64,000 nt of DNA from NCBI RefSeq assembly GCF_024362695.1, contig NC_065415.1, forward strand, positions 6,737,438 to 6,801,437. The letters run 5' to 3'. Shown one piece after another: positions 10,602-20,985 of this stretch. Source of the stretch: Pectinophora gossypiella (Eukaryota; Arthropoda; Insecta; Lepidoptera; Gelechiidae). The translations under genes and the position numbers were made by a program. The first letter of the stretch is position 1. Each line of letters opens with the position of its first letter. The notes under the pieces were generated by a model, which did no database searches, was not told the DNA's origin, and saw only the letters and a list, made by a program, of their open reading frames with translations.

Positions 10602-11097
10602 GGAGTTCCGGGTTCTTAGTTCTCTTAAACTTAAGGTCGTTTTCAAGTTGTTTTTAGTTTTAGAAGATATAACGTAAAATAAATATATAAGTAAGTATGT
10701 GAGAAATAAATAAATAAAAATTAAATTGTTATATATTTTGTAAATTTAGACTTTTTAACTGATATTGGCTTTGTTATTTTTGTACAACAATATATTGTAA
10801 TCAATAATTGTGTAAATTGTTTGTGAGAAATTCGGTAAAATAATGATGTAACAAAAAGAACGTAATTATATAAAAGAAAAATTGACATTGTTATCTGTTT
10901 TATAAGATCGAATAAATGTCGTCATAACAGAGTTATTCTTCCGCTCCGGTACTTATATTATAAATAAGGACAAGTTATTTTGTATATATTATGACTACCA
11001 ATATAGGCACGTTACAAAAATAGAAAACCTTACACACAAATATGAAAAGTATAACGAATAGCCAATAAGCGCTATATCATTATATAACAACATAACA
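10602..11097. other. strongly AT-rich spacer
   Basis: Low-complexity AT-rich DNA; no gene or element recognised. Confidence 0.45.
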
Positions 11098-11800
11098 CAG
11101 CATCACGTCTGTATCCCCGAAGGGGTAGACAGAGATGTATAATATATAATTAATATTAGTGATGTTCCGAATATCCGTATCCGCGGATATCCGAGATAAA
11201 AGAAAAATCCGTATCCGTATCCATGTCCGTTACTTTTCACGCGGATCTTTTACGAATCTTTTTCAGGTGATTAAGTAGAATTATTAAATAAAAAACTAAA
11301 ATTCCATTCAGATTGTTTTACCATAACCAAAACAAAAGTACTACCCGCGCAATGCAAGTTAAAACGTATCCTGCCTGACGTTGCGGCGAGCGATCGAAGA
11401 CTTCAACTTTACTATCGTTTCAAGGTCGCGGGCGCCGACACCGATCGAATAATATCGAATAAGAAAATAAAGATCCGTATCCACGGATCTTTACACTAAA
11501 TATCCGTATTCAGATCCGTATCCTCGGATATACATTTTTAACGATCCGGCACATCACTAATTAATATACTCGCCAGCTATATTAAAGTCACATGACTGTA
11601 ACAGGGAGCGGGCCTATTGTCATTAACCGGGATAAGTACTAGAAACCACATAATATCAATTACTTATGATCCAAACATAAATTCGAACTCACACAGTCGA
11701 ATTCTATGGTTTAGAGCCGAGCCGGGGTCCGAACTCCATGTCCATGACACTAAGGTATAAGTCACGCGTTCCCCGAATTGGGCTATCACGGATTCGCGGT
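11098..11800 (-). mobile_element. S5 SINE split by a hAT MITE
   Basis: One half (11098-11148, TGTATCCCCGAAGGGGTAGA) and the rest (11568-11800, GTAACAGGGAGCGGGCCTATTG through ATCAATTA and the tRNA-like end) are separated by the 403-bp MITE. With the insert and one copy of the target duplication removed, the order matches the S5 at 39995. Confidence 0.75.
11157..11559. mobile_element. hAT-type MITE with 8-bp target duplication
   Basis: Ends are TAGTGATGTTCCGAATA and, in reverse, TAGTGATGTGCCGGATC. The element is flanked by perfect 8-bp direct repeats ATTAATAT (11149-11156 and 11560-11567), the size made by hAT transposases. The subterminal regions are packed with TCCGTATCC/GGATAT motifs. No transposase frame is present, so it is non-autonomous. 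Confidence 0.9.
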
Positions 11801-11875
11801 TCTCATATACACGTTTCGTGGCCACCTAACAATAGGTATCTTACATACCTACTAGGTAAGTCTAGGTAGGTTAAG

Positions 11876-12020
11876 TCGCTGGTCCCGATTATTACTTACT
11901 GATGTAAGTAAGTCGTTACATGAGTCATGTCAGGGGCCTTTGACGATTCAATAATAACCCTGACACCAGGATTGCTGAGGTTGGTAATCCACTTCACAAC
12001 CCACACGATAGAAGAGGAGG
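11876..12020 (+). mobile_element. S1 SINE, 3' part
   Basis: Runs from the TCGCTGGTCCCG end of the core through TTACTTACTGATGTAAGTAAG to the ACCCACACGATAGAAGA tail. Head missing. Confidence 0.75.
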
Positions 12021-12056
12021 TAGGTCGTAGCCCTAGTCTATAGATTTCTTACAAAA

Positions 12057-12298
12057 ACTGCCTAATATACGTCCCACTGCTGGGCACAGGCGTCCCCTCA
12101 ATCAACCGGAGGGGGTATGGAGCATACTCCACCACGCTGCTCCAATGCGGGTTGGTGGAGGTGTTTTTACGGCTAATAGCCGGGACCAACGGCTTAACGT
12201 GCCCTCCGAAGCACGGAATCATCTTACTTTTTCGGACAATCAGGTGATTCAAGCCTGAAAAGTCCTTACCAAACAAAGGACAGTCTCACAATGATAGA
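12057..12298 (-). mobile_element. S3 SINE, 5'-truncated
   Basis: Begins with the complement of the CAGCAGTGGGACGTATAT tail, then the shared core (complement at 12181-12216) and TTTGGTAAGGAC. The tRNA-like head is lost. Overlapping minus frame 12049-12276 is a SINE shadow. Confidence 0.8.
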
Positions 12299-12844
12299 TT
12301 ACTTAGTAAGCTACTAAAATAAACATTTTAATTTTTTTTAATTTTTAACGTGTAAAAAACCACGGGTTTATATAATTGAATAGAAAGGGGAATGCTCTGG
12401 AAACTCAACACTGGAGTGTGATATCGAGATCTGTACACGTCAGAAACGAACCTCGTATTGGAGAACTAAATAATCCCCTGACACAATTCTCGACTCTAAT
12501 ACACGACCGTGTAGGTGCAGTATAGAAAGCTGAGGGCAGCACAAGCGTTTTCGATAACGTTTTACGTTGAAGTACTTACATGCTTCATACACAAACGTCT
12601 GAGACGTAATGGATATTTCAGATTTTTAAACGTTATTGAGGGTTTGTGTTCCGCTTTCAATATAGAAATGGAAGGTTATTTACAAAATACATAGAGTAAG
12701 GTAGGCATGGACACGACATAAATAAATAGTTACCTCCTCTCTAAAAATAATTCTACCACACGTATTTCAAAACTGCGTTAGAACAAAGATCTTAATTATA
12801 GAATTATTCCGCATCAGGTTTATTAACGTATAGTTGATCCTTGG
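12299..12844. other. no recognised feature
   Basis: Unique-looking DNA, no supportable coding frame. Confidence 0.4.
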
Positions 12845-12995
12845 TAGCTGGTGGTTGAAAGTAGCATGGATAGTGCTACGCCGACAAGAGCGTGGCTCTT
12901 AATTAGTGGTGATAATGATCCCTGATAGTGCTTTTTCCGGCCAATTACTTAACGCCATATGCGGAAAATCTACACGTCAAAGAAAATAAAATGGC
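12845..12995 (+). mobile_element. LINE tail fragment joined to J fragment
   Basis: AGTAGCATGGATAGTGCTACGCCGACAAGAGCGTGGCTCTTAA-type block (also at 39500 and, reversed, at 56390) with a TGATAATGAT tail, followed at 12930 by a short J tail (GGCCAATTACTTAACGCC). Confidence 0.55.
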
Positions 12996-13126
12996 GTTGG
13001 TTTCCTGGAAGAAACAGCTTAAGAGTAATTAAACTGCCCAAATTGCGTGTTGTGTTATATTAAGTATTGTAAAGTAAAGTATATTGTATTTGATTAGTTA
13101 TTTTATTAAGTTCCGGGGAATAAACG
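12996..13126. other. spacer
   Basis: Short AT-rich spacer between retroelement copies. Confidence 0.4.
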
Positions 13127-13445
13127 TGGAAGCCCAGTTGGTAGAATGCTTGCATCTCATTTTTAGGTCGCAGGTTAAGGATTGTCGAATTTATTTTCGA
13201 ATTCATTTTTGAATCATAACAGATTATCACGTGATCAGCTGTGAAGAAAAAACATCGTGGGAAACCTACATTCCCGTTAAATTCATTTTCGGAGGTATGT
13301 GACCTAACCTGTATTGGGCTGGTTTTCCTTTCGCGGGTGGGAAGGTCAGATAGCCAGTCGCTTCAGTAAAAAACCGGACCTGTCAAATATTCAAGTTAGG
13401 TAAGCGGACCCTGTGAAAAACGGGATAACGCTAGAGAGCTGATGA
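13127..13445 (+). mobile_element. S2 SINE, nearly full length
   Basis: Collinear with the S2 copy at 24805: CAGTTGGTAGAA-GCTTG head, CGCAGGTT, TTATCACGTG-TCAGC, CTGTATTGGGCTGGTT, ACCGGACCTGTCAAAT, GGGATAACGCTAG. The tRNA B box is interrupted by a deletion. The segment CAAGTTAGGTAAGCGGACCCTGTGAAAAAC near the tail is absent from the 24805 copy. Confidence 0.85.
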
Positions 13446-13540
13446 TGGTTATTTCATAATTTATGGTGTATGTTGGTTGATAAATTATGAATAACAATAG
13501 TATAAGATAGTTATAAAGCAGTCACAGAGATTTTTGCTCA

Positions 13541-13730
13541 AAATCGATCTACCTCTCCTTTTTTGATGTGATTTATTGTCGAACTGCCGCAAAAGGCATT
13601 AGTTAAATTACAAAATTTAATACAACAGGCCTGAGGGTGCCCAGTTGGGCGCCAACCACAGGGCGTCGTGAGAGGATTATATTTAAAATAATTAATCGAT
13701 CCTAGTGAGACGATAGCGATAAACGCTGAA
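13541..13730 (-). mobile_element. J LINE 3' end
   Basis: Minus-strand tail with GACGCCCTG, GGCGCCCAACTGGGCACCC and CAGGCCTGTTGT blocks as in the copies at 15993 and 33190; poly(A)-like end at the left. Confidence 0.75.
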
Positions 13731-14515
13731 CGAAAGAAACCGTCGACGTAACCTCATTTATTGTAAAACCTATGAAACCAAGAAAGTTCGGCACGAAATG
13801 ACGTATAAGTACATATAAATAAGAAAAACTTCTGTTGGAAGTCTCCGTAGTCACGGAATCCGAGATCCACAGTACAGTAGAAAACACAAACAAAGACCTA
13901 GAATAAATAATTGTAACAAAACGAACCTAAGTTGTTTTTCAGAGCAAAAAAGATGCTCCACAAACGGAGATAATTGGACCTATATTGGTACAAAAGGGAA
14001 AAGCTCTCCCTTGCCTCTTTTTCAAGTATTTTCTTTCCATTTATCTGTACAAGTTTTATTAGAACGGCAACTTGAAAAATGCAACTCTTTTCGAATAACT
14101 TTTTTTTTGCTATCGTATTAGAGCAAATCTACAGTGCGTTGTGGGTCCGTTGTGCAACTGAGCGGTGACGCTCCGTTATTTTCCGTATAAATCACCAAGG
14201 CTATTCGTTGCGTTGTGATATCACCTCTCAGTACCCTTTGTTGTAATCATAGCGATTCAAATGTAGCCTATGTTCGGATCTTGTTATGTGGGGTTGAAAA
14301 AGGTGAGAGGTTGAGAGTTCTTTCCTTCTAATTAAGTGTAAACACCATTTTCTTCTATTTCAATGTTATTTATTGAAATAGAAAATTATTACAATTTCGC
14401 GGGATCCGTCGACAATTAAATTTAGCTTGTTATTGCCATTTATAAATTTAAGTATTTTATTAAACTTGTGTATACCAGCAACAGCCTATTGTAGCCTCCT
14501 TCTTAAACCGGAAAC
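13731..14515. other. no recognised feature
   Basis: No supportable gene; a GAAATAG/CTATTTC short inverted pair near 14357-14381 is the only structure seen. Confidence 0.35.
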
Positions 14516-14666
14516 AAACATTGCGAGGCATGTGCCCCACACGCCATGCGCCGCATGCTTCGCAATGTGTGTGTGTGTATGTGTAGGTGTACCTACAAAT
14601 GCGTAGCTGTAATGTTCTACGTATAACGCATAACATGGCGTGCGGGGCACATGTCTCGCTATGTTT
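14516..14666. mobile_element. foldback MITE with TG-rich loop
   Basis: 33-bp arms at 14516-14548 and 14634-14666 pair with about 3 mismatches (GGCATGTGCCCCACACGCCATG and complement). The loop carries a (TG)n run. A related single arm may exist near 16490-16545. Confidence 0.75.
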
Positions 14667-15354
14667 ATATACTCCTTTACGTAAGACCGTATAAAATCTA
14701 TTTGTTAGATCCCTACTTCCTTTGCGAGCAGTTTTTCCTTAATTAAAACGAACATTAAATAAAAAGCTAAGAACCCTTTTTTATTTTTTCTTATTTTTAA
14801 CACTTTGTGCCATAGAGATTATTTATAAAATGTTACTATTTTAAGATTTTTATCACTTCCAATCATTTCTTTAGGAAAACTGACATAAATTACCTCGTAA
14901 TATTAAATAATAATGTCTTTCACATACGATTCATTGTCACAGTGGAAATTTAAGTCCGTTAAGTCCAAAATGTGTTTTCTTTTTTTAATAAATCGAAATG
15001 AACGTGCATTACTAACATAGATAGCCACATACAATACCGTAAGGGCAAGATTCGTTGGCTTCCACCCAAAATCCTTGACATGTGCCGATGCTTTTGTCGC
15101 TTGCCAAAAACCGGTATTTATCGACTAAATAACGAGCAAAACTTAAAACATGCTTATTGGATTGGATTTCGGAACATATTTGTTACATTGTATGTACGGT
15201 TACGATCAATATCATGTTTACTCCCCACCTCCACAGAGTCACTTATCCAGAAATTCGATCATTTGTGTTAAATGGTTTCAAGTTGTCTTTCTATTAGGTA
15301 CTTACTAAGTTGTAGCTCAACCCACTTCAATAAGAACACAGCATTTCATTTCCC
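14667..15354. other. no recognised feature
   Basis: AT-rich; open frame 15080-15271 has no supporting motif. Confidence 0.4.
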
Positions 15355-15485
15355 TAGCGTTATCCCGTGGTCACAGGGTCCGCTTACCTAACCTGAAGAT
15401 TTCATAGGTCCGGTTTTTTACAGAAGCGACTGCCTGTCTGACCTTCCAACCCGCGAAGAGAAAACCAGCCCAACGCAGGTTAGAT
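15355..15485 (-). mobile_element. S2 SINE, 3' fragment
   Basis: Complement of the S2 tail: CTAGCGTTATCCC, ACAGGGTCCGCTTACCTAACCTGAAGATTT, GGTCCGGTTTTTTAC, then GCCCAACGCAG. Overlapping minus frames are SINE shadows. Confidence 0.8.
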
Positions 15486-15992
15486 CGCATACCTCGCAAC
15501 GCATTCCACTCCAGTAAGAATTTGTATCGTAAAATGATGTAGTATATAGTGAGTACTTTAAGGAACAAGTTTTATGACGTAAAACTACTCTGAATTGAAA
15601 ACCACCAAACATGCAACAACAAAGACTATTTATCCCGAAACAACAAGTAAAAATGGCACTTAATTTTACTTAGTGCCGTTGTTAACATCACATCGTGTAC
15701 AAAGCTAAATTAACTTACTGAGCAGGAAAATTAATACGCCGAAGTTTCTTGCTACATCCATTATAAAATTAAAAAAGAAAATTTTTCGTGAAAAATTTAC
15801 GGGAAGGCCGTGCCGGTTGATGCGAAATTAGCTGTCAACATCGGTTATAGCTCGGTACCGACAGATAATGAATAAACTTTTAAGCTTGCTTTTATTTTTA
15901 TTGAGCTCGAAGCACAGCTCAGACAAAAGTCCATACAAAATCTCTTTCTTACCGTTGCCGCGTGCGAGATAGACAGACAGTAGCCATAGAGG
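15486..15992. other. no recognised feature
   Basis: AT-rich DNA leading into the J copy. Confidence 0.4.
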
Positions 15993-16293
15993 CAGCTAAT
16001 CAGCTCGCGACACCAAACACTTCAGGACCCCGATACCGACCCCGCCGGCGTGGTCGACGACTTCCCTCAATCAGCGCTTATCGCTATCGACCCACTAGGG
16101 TCGATTAATTCTTTCAAATATTTTTTCCTCCCAGACGACGCCCTGAGCCGAGGTTCGCGCCCAACTGGGAACCCTCAGGCCTGTTGTCTTAAACGTTGTA
16201 CCGGGTGAGAGCCTTCAGCGCTCCCCATTTGTCCGGCCAAGTAGTTAATGCCGTCTGCGGCAATTCTACAAAAAGTCACGTCAAAAAAAAAGA
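15993..16293 (+). mobile_element. J LINE 3' end with poly(A)
   Basis: Plus-strand copy: CAGCTAATCAGCTCGCGACACC, CGTGGTCGACGACTTCCC, GACCCACTAGGGTCGATTAA, GGCCAAGTAGTTAATGCCG, ending GTCACGTC plus an A run. The CAGACGACGCCCTGAG block matches 19131 and 33190. Confidence 0.85.
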
Positions 16294-17606
16294 GATAGAC
16301 AGTCCCCGCGCGTTCCCTTACTCCTTAACGCCTTACGGCCATTAAGACTTAAAATATAAGTTTAAAAACTAAAACCCATGTGCTCGGAACCGATAAGAAT
16401 TGGTGCGGGGCGAAGAGTGTCCGTTCTTCTTACTATGGTTTATACGTGGGTAGCACATGCCTCGACACAAACATTAAGATGAACGAACTTTACGAGACGT
16501 GCGGTGCATGGCATGCGGTGAGGGGTACGTCATGCTCCGCTATGTTGAGCCTAGTCGCAGGCAGTAAAGTAATATCCTAAACAACTCTACTTACCCACAA
16601 AAAAGCAGCGTGGTTGAGTATGCTTACAATCTTCTCCAGTGGGACGTTTTTCTTGTGGTTCTTGTAGCTTATAACTTCAGTTCATATCTTAACCTTCATA
16701 GATATTATGTTCTAGTTAAAACCCGTTTTTAGTTGGAAAATTTCCCTAGTTGACTAAGGGCCTGTTTGACTAAGGACTAGTTCGAACGCCATAATAGGTA
16801 AGGCTTCGTTACCAAACAACTAGGTAATACCTAAGCATAAATTCACAAAGGTCCAAAAAGTAAATGAAAATAACCTCCAGTGACTACTGTACCCACATTT
16901 TGTTCAAACAATAACGTATGCGGGCTTATGCAAAACTGTAAATGGAAGGCACATAAACTCTGAACAAAAACATCAAGTTGAATTATGCACATTATAACTT
17001 TAAGGCGGTCACTCACCGGGAGCGTTCGCGTGAAGTGTAATGAGAAAAATCGACCTTATCTATTGTGGTGTTTTGGAATGTAACAATGCTAAATTCAATT
17101 TCGAGCATTTCAACGCTTGCTCAAGGCGGTGTAAGGAATGCCAACCGAGACAAACTTACACTTTACTTTTGTAACAAATAAACATGTAACATCCAAGAAA
17201 TGCAAAAAATAAGTAGGCACTAAAAATATTCGGCTTCCTCACCGTATTTTTGAAAGTAGTAGTAGATAAAGCCGCACATTCTAAGTTTCTCTTGTACTAT
17301 TTTTTATTATTCTAATGATTTATATTTGTTGTATATTGAGCAGTGTATTTGTAGTAGCCGGCAGTAGCACTGTATTGTTCACTCACACTCATTCACTAGT
17401 AACATAATAATGGTCGTACTGTTACATTGCACGCTTTTATTCCTGTGGGTTACCGCCTTTATCCTTCAAGATTATTTTAATATCGCCCCGAAATATTCTA
17501 TAAGATCCCAGCGAAATATTTGCATAGGTGTTATTTGTGAAGTTATGGTATGTATGTCTCATAATTATTACATCACTTATTCAGTGATGTTACTTCAGAC
17601 ATTGGC
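16294..17606. other. mostly unassigned
   Basis: Nothing certain. 16380-16560 is GC-richer and its CGCTATGTT end resembles the foldback arm at 14640-14662, hinting at a related old element. Confidence 0.3.
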
Positions 17607-17690
17607 CCTGATTACTGCAGACAGCTCCTAATTTTATTTTAAGTTATACCTGTATTTTTTTATCCGCCGATAAGAAAAGGAACATGTGTT
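17607..17690 (+). repeat. M3 repeat fragment
   Basis: CTGCAGACAGCTCCTAATTTTATTTTAAGTTATACCTGT-type block shared with 40783 and 49495, followed by a related TTATCCGC-GA-AAGAAA-GGAAC block. Confidence 0.6.
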
Positions 17691-18086
17691 AATTTTAAAA
17701 TGAATGAGTGAAAAAACGAATAACCAAGGCGAATAAAATAGACACCTCGCTGCTATGCAACCGTTTGACGTGTGGATGTAAAATTTAATTCTGTTGATTT
17801 GTTCACCACTGATATAATCGGCATCATTGACTTGATACTTTAGAAATGCTGATCAGTAATCCTTGACAATTAAAACATCATTGACGTCAATGAGTAAATC
17901 TAAAGACCAAACTTATATTTTACATGCGATTTTACGACATAGGGTCAGTTTCTAATTAAAATTAATACCTACACATTCATTACAACTTTTAATGAACACG
18001 CGACTCTATGCGCGATAGAACGACAAATAATTGTTTCTCAATAGCATTTCCACACGAAGTAAGTAGCTGGAGTAAATTAATCACTC
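17691..18086. other. no recognised feature
   Basis: AT-rich; TTGACGTCAATG at about 17880 is a CRE-like octamer without other context. Confidence 0.35.
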
Positions 18087-18196
18087 CCCTAGCATTATCC
18101 CATTTTTCACAGGGTCCGCTTACCTAACCTGAAGATTTGACAGGTCCGGTTTTTTACAGATGCGACTGCCTGTATGACCTTCCAACCCGCGAACTG
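18087..18196 (-). mobile_element. S2 SINE, 3' fragment
   Basis: CTAGCATTATCCC, ACAGGGTCCGCTTACCTAACC, GACAGGTCCGGTTTTTTACAG and GACTGCCTGTATGACC blocks match other S2 copies. Confidence 0.8.
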
Positions 18197-18249
18197 GAGT
18201 AAATTATATGCCAGTTTCATTTATTAGAAGCGTTACAGGTAAATCGACT

Positions 18250-18385
18250 ATTTACATTCCACATGAATCGCATCGTATCGCATCAAACTCACAAAGTCGA
18301 ATTCACTGGTTAAGAGCTCGCGTCGGGATCCAAACCCGTGGCATATACGATGACACGCGTTTTCCGAACAGGGCCACGGGATACG
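18250..18385 (-). mobile_element. S5 SINE, tRNA-like end
   Basis: Holds the complement of a B-box-like GGGTTTGGATCCC plus CACAAAGTCGAATTCACTGG and TTTTCCGAACAGGGC, which recur at 11700 and 40150. Confidence 0.6.
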
Positions 18386-19130
18386 CTAAAATTATACATA
18401 ATGTGGGTCCAGTTGTAGGTGAAGCACACAAGTCACTTGCATAAATCAACTTGCGCAAGTTACTTGCGTCGTGTAAGAGCACCGTAACGTTTCAATATGA
18501 TTTACAAATTAAATTAAAGTAAGCGAAGTGTAAAATACGATTCTGATTAATACTCGTACAACGGGTATTTAAAGTACTATTCAAATGGAATGAGGGCATT
18601 CAAATTAGGTTACTGATTAAATTAATTCCAGATTCGTGGTTATAAAAAAATTCGATAGAGCTACATAAAAAAGATAATTACTAAAATAATATTTATTTTA
18701 TTTGTAAGATAAATGAGATAAATATAATTTATTGAATACAACCGACAGAAGATACGGAAATAAATTCAACAGATACAGGAAAGCATAGCAAGCGGGCTTA
18801 TTGCTTATGTACCAATTTGTATCAGGCAACCTTTGGTTACCGGATGTTTTTTTATTGCTTGTATAATTATGGAGCAAATAAGCTCTTGAACGATTTCTAT
18901 AGTTTTTTTGTTACTCCAGCGGAGAGTTTATTTTATCCGTCATAATATCCAGTTTTCATAGATTTGGAAAAAAAAAAGAAGAAGATGTTTTTAGTAGAAA
19001 TCGTGTTTAGCATTGTCTCCATGATAATTATATTCACCCTCACGCTATTTAGTTTACACGGGTTATAAGTATATTGCCAAAAAAGAATGCGAAATACGCG
19101 AAACACACCAATTATTCCAATAACAGTTTT
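18386..19130. other. no recognised feature
   Basis: AT-rich spacer. Confidence 0.4.
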
Positions 19131-19690
19131 TTTTTTTTGACGTGACTTATTGTAGATTTGCCGCAGGTGGCATTAACTACTTGGCCGGACAAATGGGGAG
19201 CGCTGATGGCTCTCACCTGGTACAACGTTTACGATAACAGGCCTGAGGCTGAGGGCGTCGTCTGAGAGGAAAATATATTTGAAAAAAATAATCGACCCTA
19301 GTGGGTCAATAGCGAAAAGCGCTGATTGAGGGAAGTCGTCGACCACGCCGGCTGAAGTGTTTGGTGTCGCGAGCTGATTGGCTGTCTCTATGGCTAGAGT
19401 AATCGGGTCGTCGGAATCGTATATTACATCCTTCGGATGCCGATACTTTTCAGTACCGTCCCTAAGCGGGATGTATTCGGAAGCCGCATACCAGGGGATT
19501 TGGGTGGTGCGGAGCAGAATCGAAAACACGTTTTGAAGCTAATTTGAGCCATTGGGCAATGGTTGGCAGACCTAGGTTAATGTGCAGATTTTTATTGCGA
19601 AGGAACCACGGAGCTCCCATGGCTTTCCGCATGAAACGATTTACAGTAGGTACGTCTGCACGAAAAGGCTATGTCTCAAGTTCGCCTATA
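19131..19690 (-). mobile_element. Jockey-type LINE, 3' remnant (longest J copy)
   Basis: Minus-strand remnant with a poly(A) run at 19131-19139 (T run on plus), a 3' UTR shared with at least six shorter copies in the window, and the decayed C-terminus of the reverse transcriptase ORF at its 5' side. 5'-truncated, as is usual for LINEs. The 118-codon open frame inside the UTR (19173-19529) is not a gene. Confidence 0.88.
19462..19674 (-). pseudogene. Jockey LINE reverse transcriptase, C-terminal fragment
   Basis: The minus-strand frame reads RADVPTVNRFMRKA, then GAPWFLRN, then LGLPTIAQWLKLASKRVFD, then HHPNPLV, stopping at 19462-19464. This order matches the conserved C-terminal region after the RT domain in Jockey-clade elements. 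Only about 70 codons remain and a stop lies just upstream, so it is a dead 5'-truncated copy. It identifies the J tails in the window as Jockey-derived. Confidence 0.85.
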
Positions 19691-20159
19691 AAAAATAAAA
19701 AGGACATAATAATGTAACTCGCGAGTCATTTGTCTCAGTGTTCCGTACATGCAGGATTGACGTTCTTTTATTCATCGTGAGAAACGCAATTTGAATAACA
19801 AAACGGTAACTACCTTTGAATATGCTTCTAAAAGGTGCTGTGCTGAGAATCCGGACGGATTTCAGACTCATTTGAATGTTTCAAATCCAGAACCGTGATG
19901 GTACTAATTTTTTTACAAAAGGTACTATTTTTTTCAATAAGAGTACTATTTTTTGGTATGGTCAAATTATTTTTTCGTGCCCATTTTTTTTTTGAGGCCG
20001 CTAGCTTGACGCACACCATAAACTGAGGACGATAAAAATTGCTTTTCCAAGGGTATCATGTTGGAAGTCAAATGTACATAGTATTAGCTTTTACCCGCTG
20101 GTTTGCTTGTATATACGCTATAATTACGTTTAATTGACACTTTTTATTTATTATTATTT
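19691..20159. other. no recognised feature
   Basis: AT-rich; a GTACTATTTTTT motif repeats about three times near 19910-19955. Confidence 0.4.
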
Positions 20160-20468
20160 GATAACAATTTAAGGAACTTGGTGGCGCAGCGGTAAACGCG
20201 CTCGGTCTGCGATTGTTGAAGTTAAGCAACTTTCACAAAGGCCGGTCATAGGATGGGTGACCACAAAAAAAAAAAAACATCTCGAGCTCCTCCTTGCTTC
20301 GGAAGGCACGTTAAGCCGTTGGTCCCGGCTGCATTAGCAGTCGTTAATAACCATCAATCCGCACTGGGCCCGCGTGATGGTTTAAGGTCCGATCTCCCTA
20401 TCCATCCATAGGGAAGGCCGTGCCCCAGCAGTGGGGACGTTAATGGGCTGATGATGATGATAACAATT
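20160..20468 (+). mobile_element. S7 composite tRNA/5S rRNA SINE with target duplication
   Basis: Body 20170-20458 lies between perfect 10-bp direct repeats GATAACAATT (20160-20169, 20459-20468). The head has a Pol III A box (TGGCGCAGCGG) followed by 5S-rRNA-like GAAGTTAAGCAAC and GGATGGGTGACCAC, matching the 5S internal control region. Next come the core shared with S1 and S3 (20295-20330), a GGGAAGGCCGTGCCCCAGCAGTGGGGACG tail block and (ATG)n. Non-coding; presumably Pol III transcribed and mobilised by a LINE. Confidence 0.9.
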
Positions 20469-20756
20469 GCTCAGACATGCTCCGTATAGGTTTTATCTCC
20501 AAACCTTGGATAAAACACATAATGGAAGCATGTTATCTTATTAAATAAGACCTAAAAGACCCATAATACTTAGGAGATAGTTATGGTCGTATGCCGTGGT
20601 AAACAAAGTATTAGGACAGATCGGCAATCGCCAAGGCTATTTCCTAAACAGCACTTATTCCGAAGAATAAGAGATATCTTTTTCGCCAGCCAATGCCAAA
20701 CAAAAAATGATAGCAACTAGCCTCTGTATTTGCGCACCGTCAGTTCAGATCTCCCA
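20469..20756. other. no recognised feature
   Basis: No supportable element. Confidence 0.4.
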
Positions 20757-20845
20757 GGCGTTATCCCATTTTTCACAGGGTCCGTTACCTAACCAGAAGA
20801 TTTGACAGGTCCGGTTTTTTACTGAAGCGGTTGCCTATCTGAAAA
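20757..20845 (-). mobile_element. S2 SINE, 3' fragment
   Basis: GCGTTATCCC, ACAGGGTCCGTTACCTAACC and GACAGGTCCGGTTTTTTAC blocks. Confidence 0.78.
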
Positions 20846-20864
20846 TTTTTGTGTTTTTTTTTAT

Positions 20865-20985
20865 TATTTTCCGTTCCATACTTTTGCAACGGAAAATTCC
20901 ACTTGATATCAACTCAAAATCATGGTCTGAATCATCGCCCTTACTATTCGTTACGATGTCACTAACATCCTGTATATCTATAGGA
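20865..20985 (-). mobile_element. M1 MITE fragment
   Basis: ATTCCACTTGATATCAACTC, ATGGTCTGAATCATC and TTCGTTACGATGTCACTAACATCCTGTA match the M1 family at 36185, 37958 and 43727. Only one terminus is present. Confidence 0.65.

Noticed and set aside
19173..19529. 118-codon minus-strand ORF
   Set aside because: Lies in the 3' UTR of a Jockey remnant; the true RT frame is different and ends upstream at 19462.
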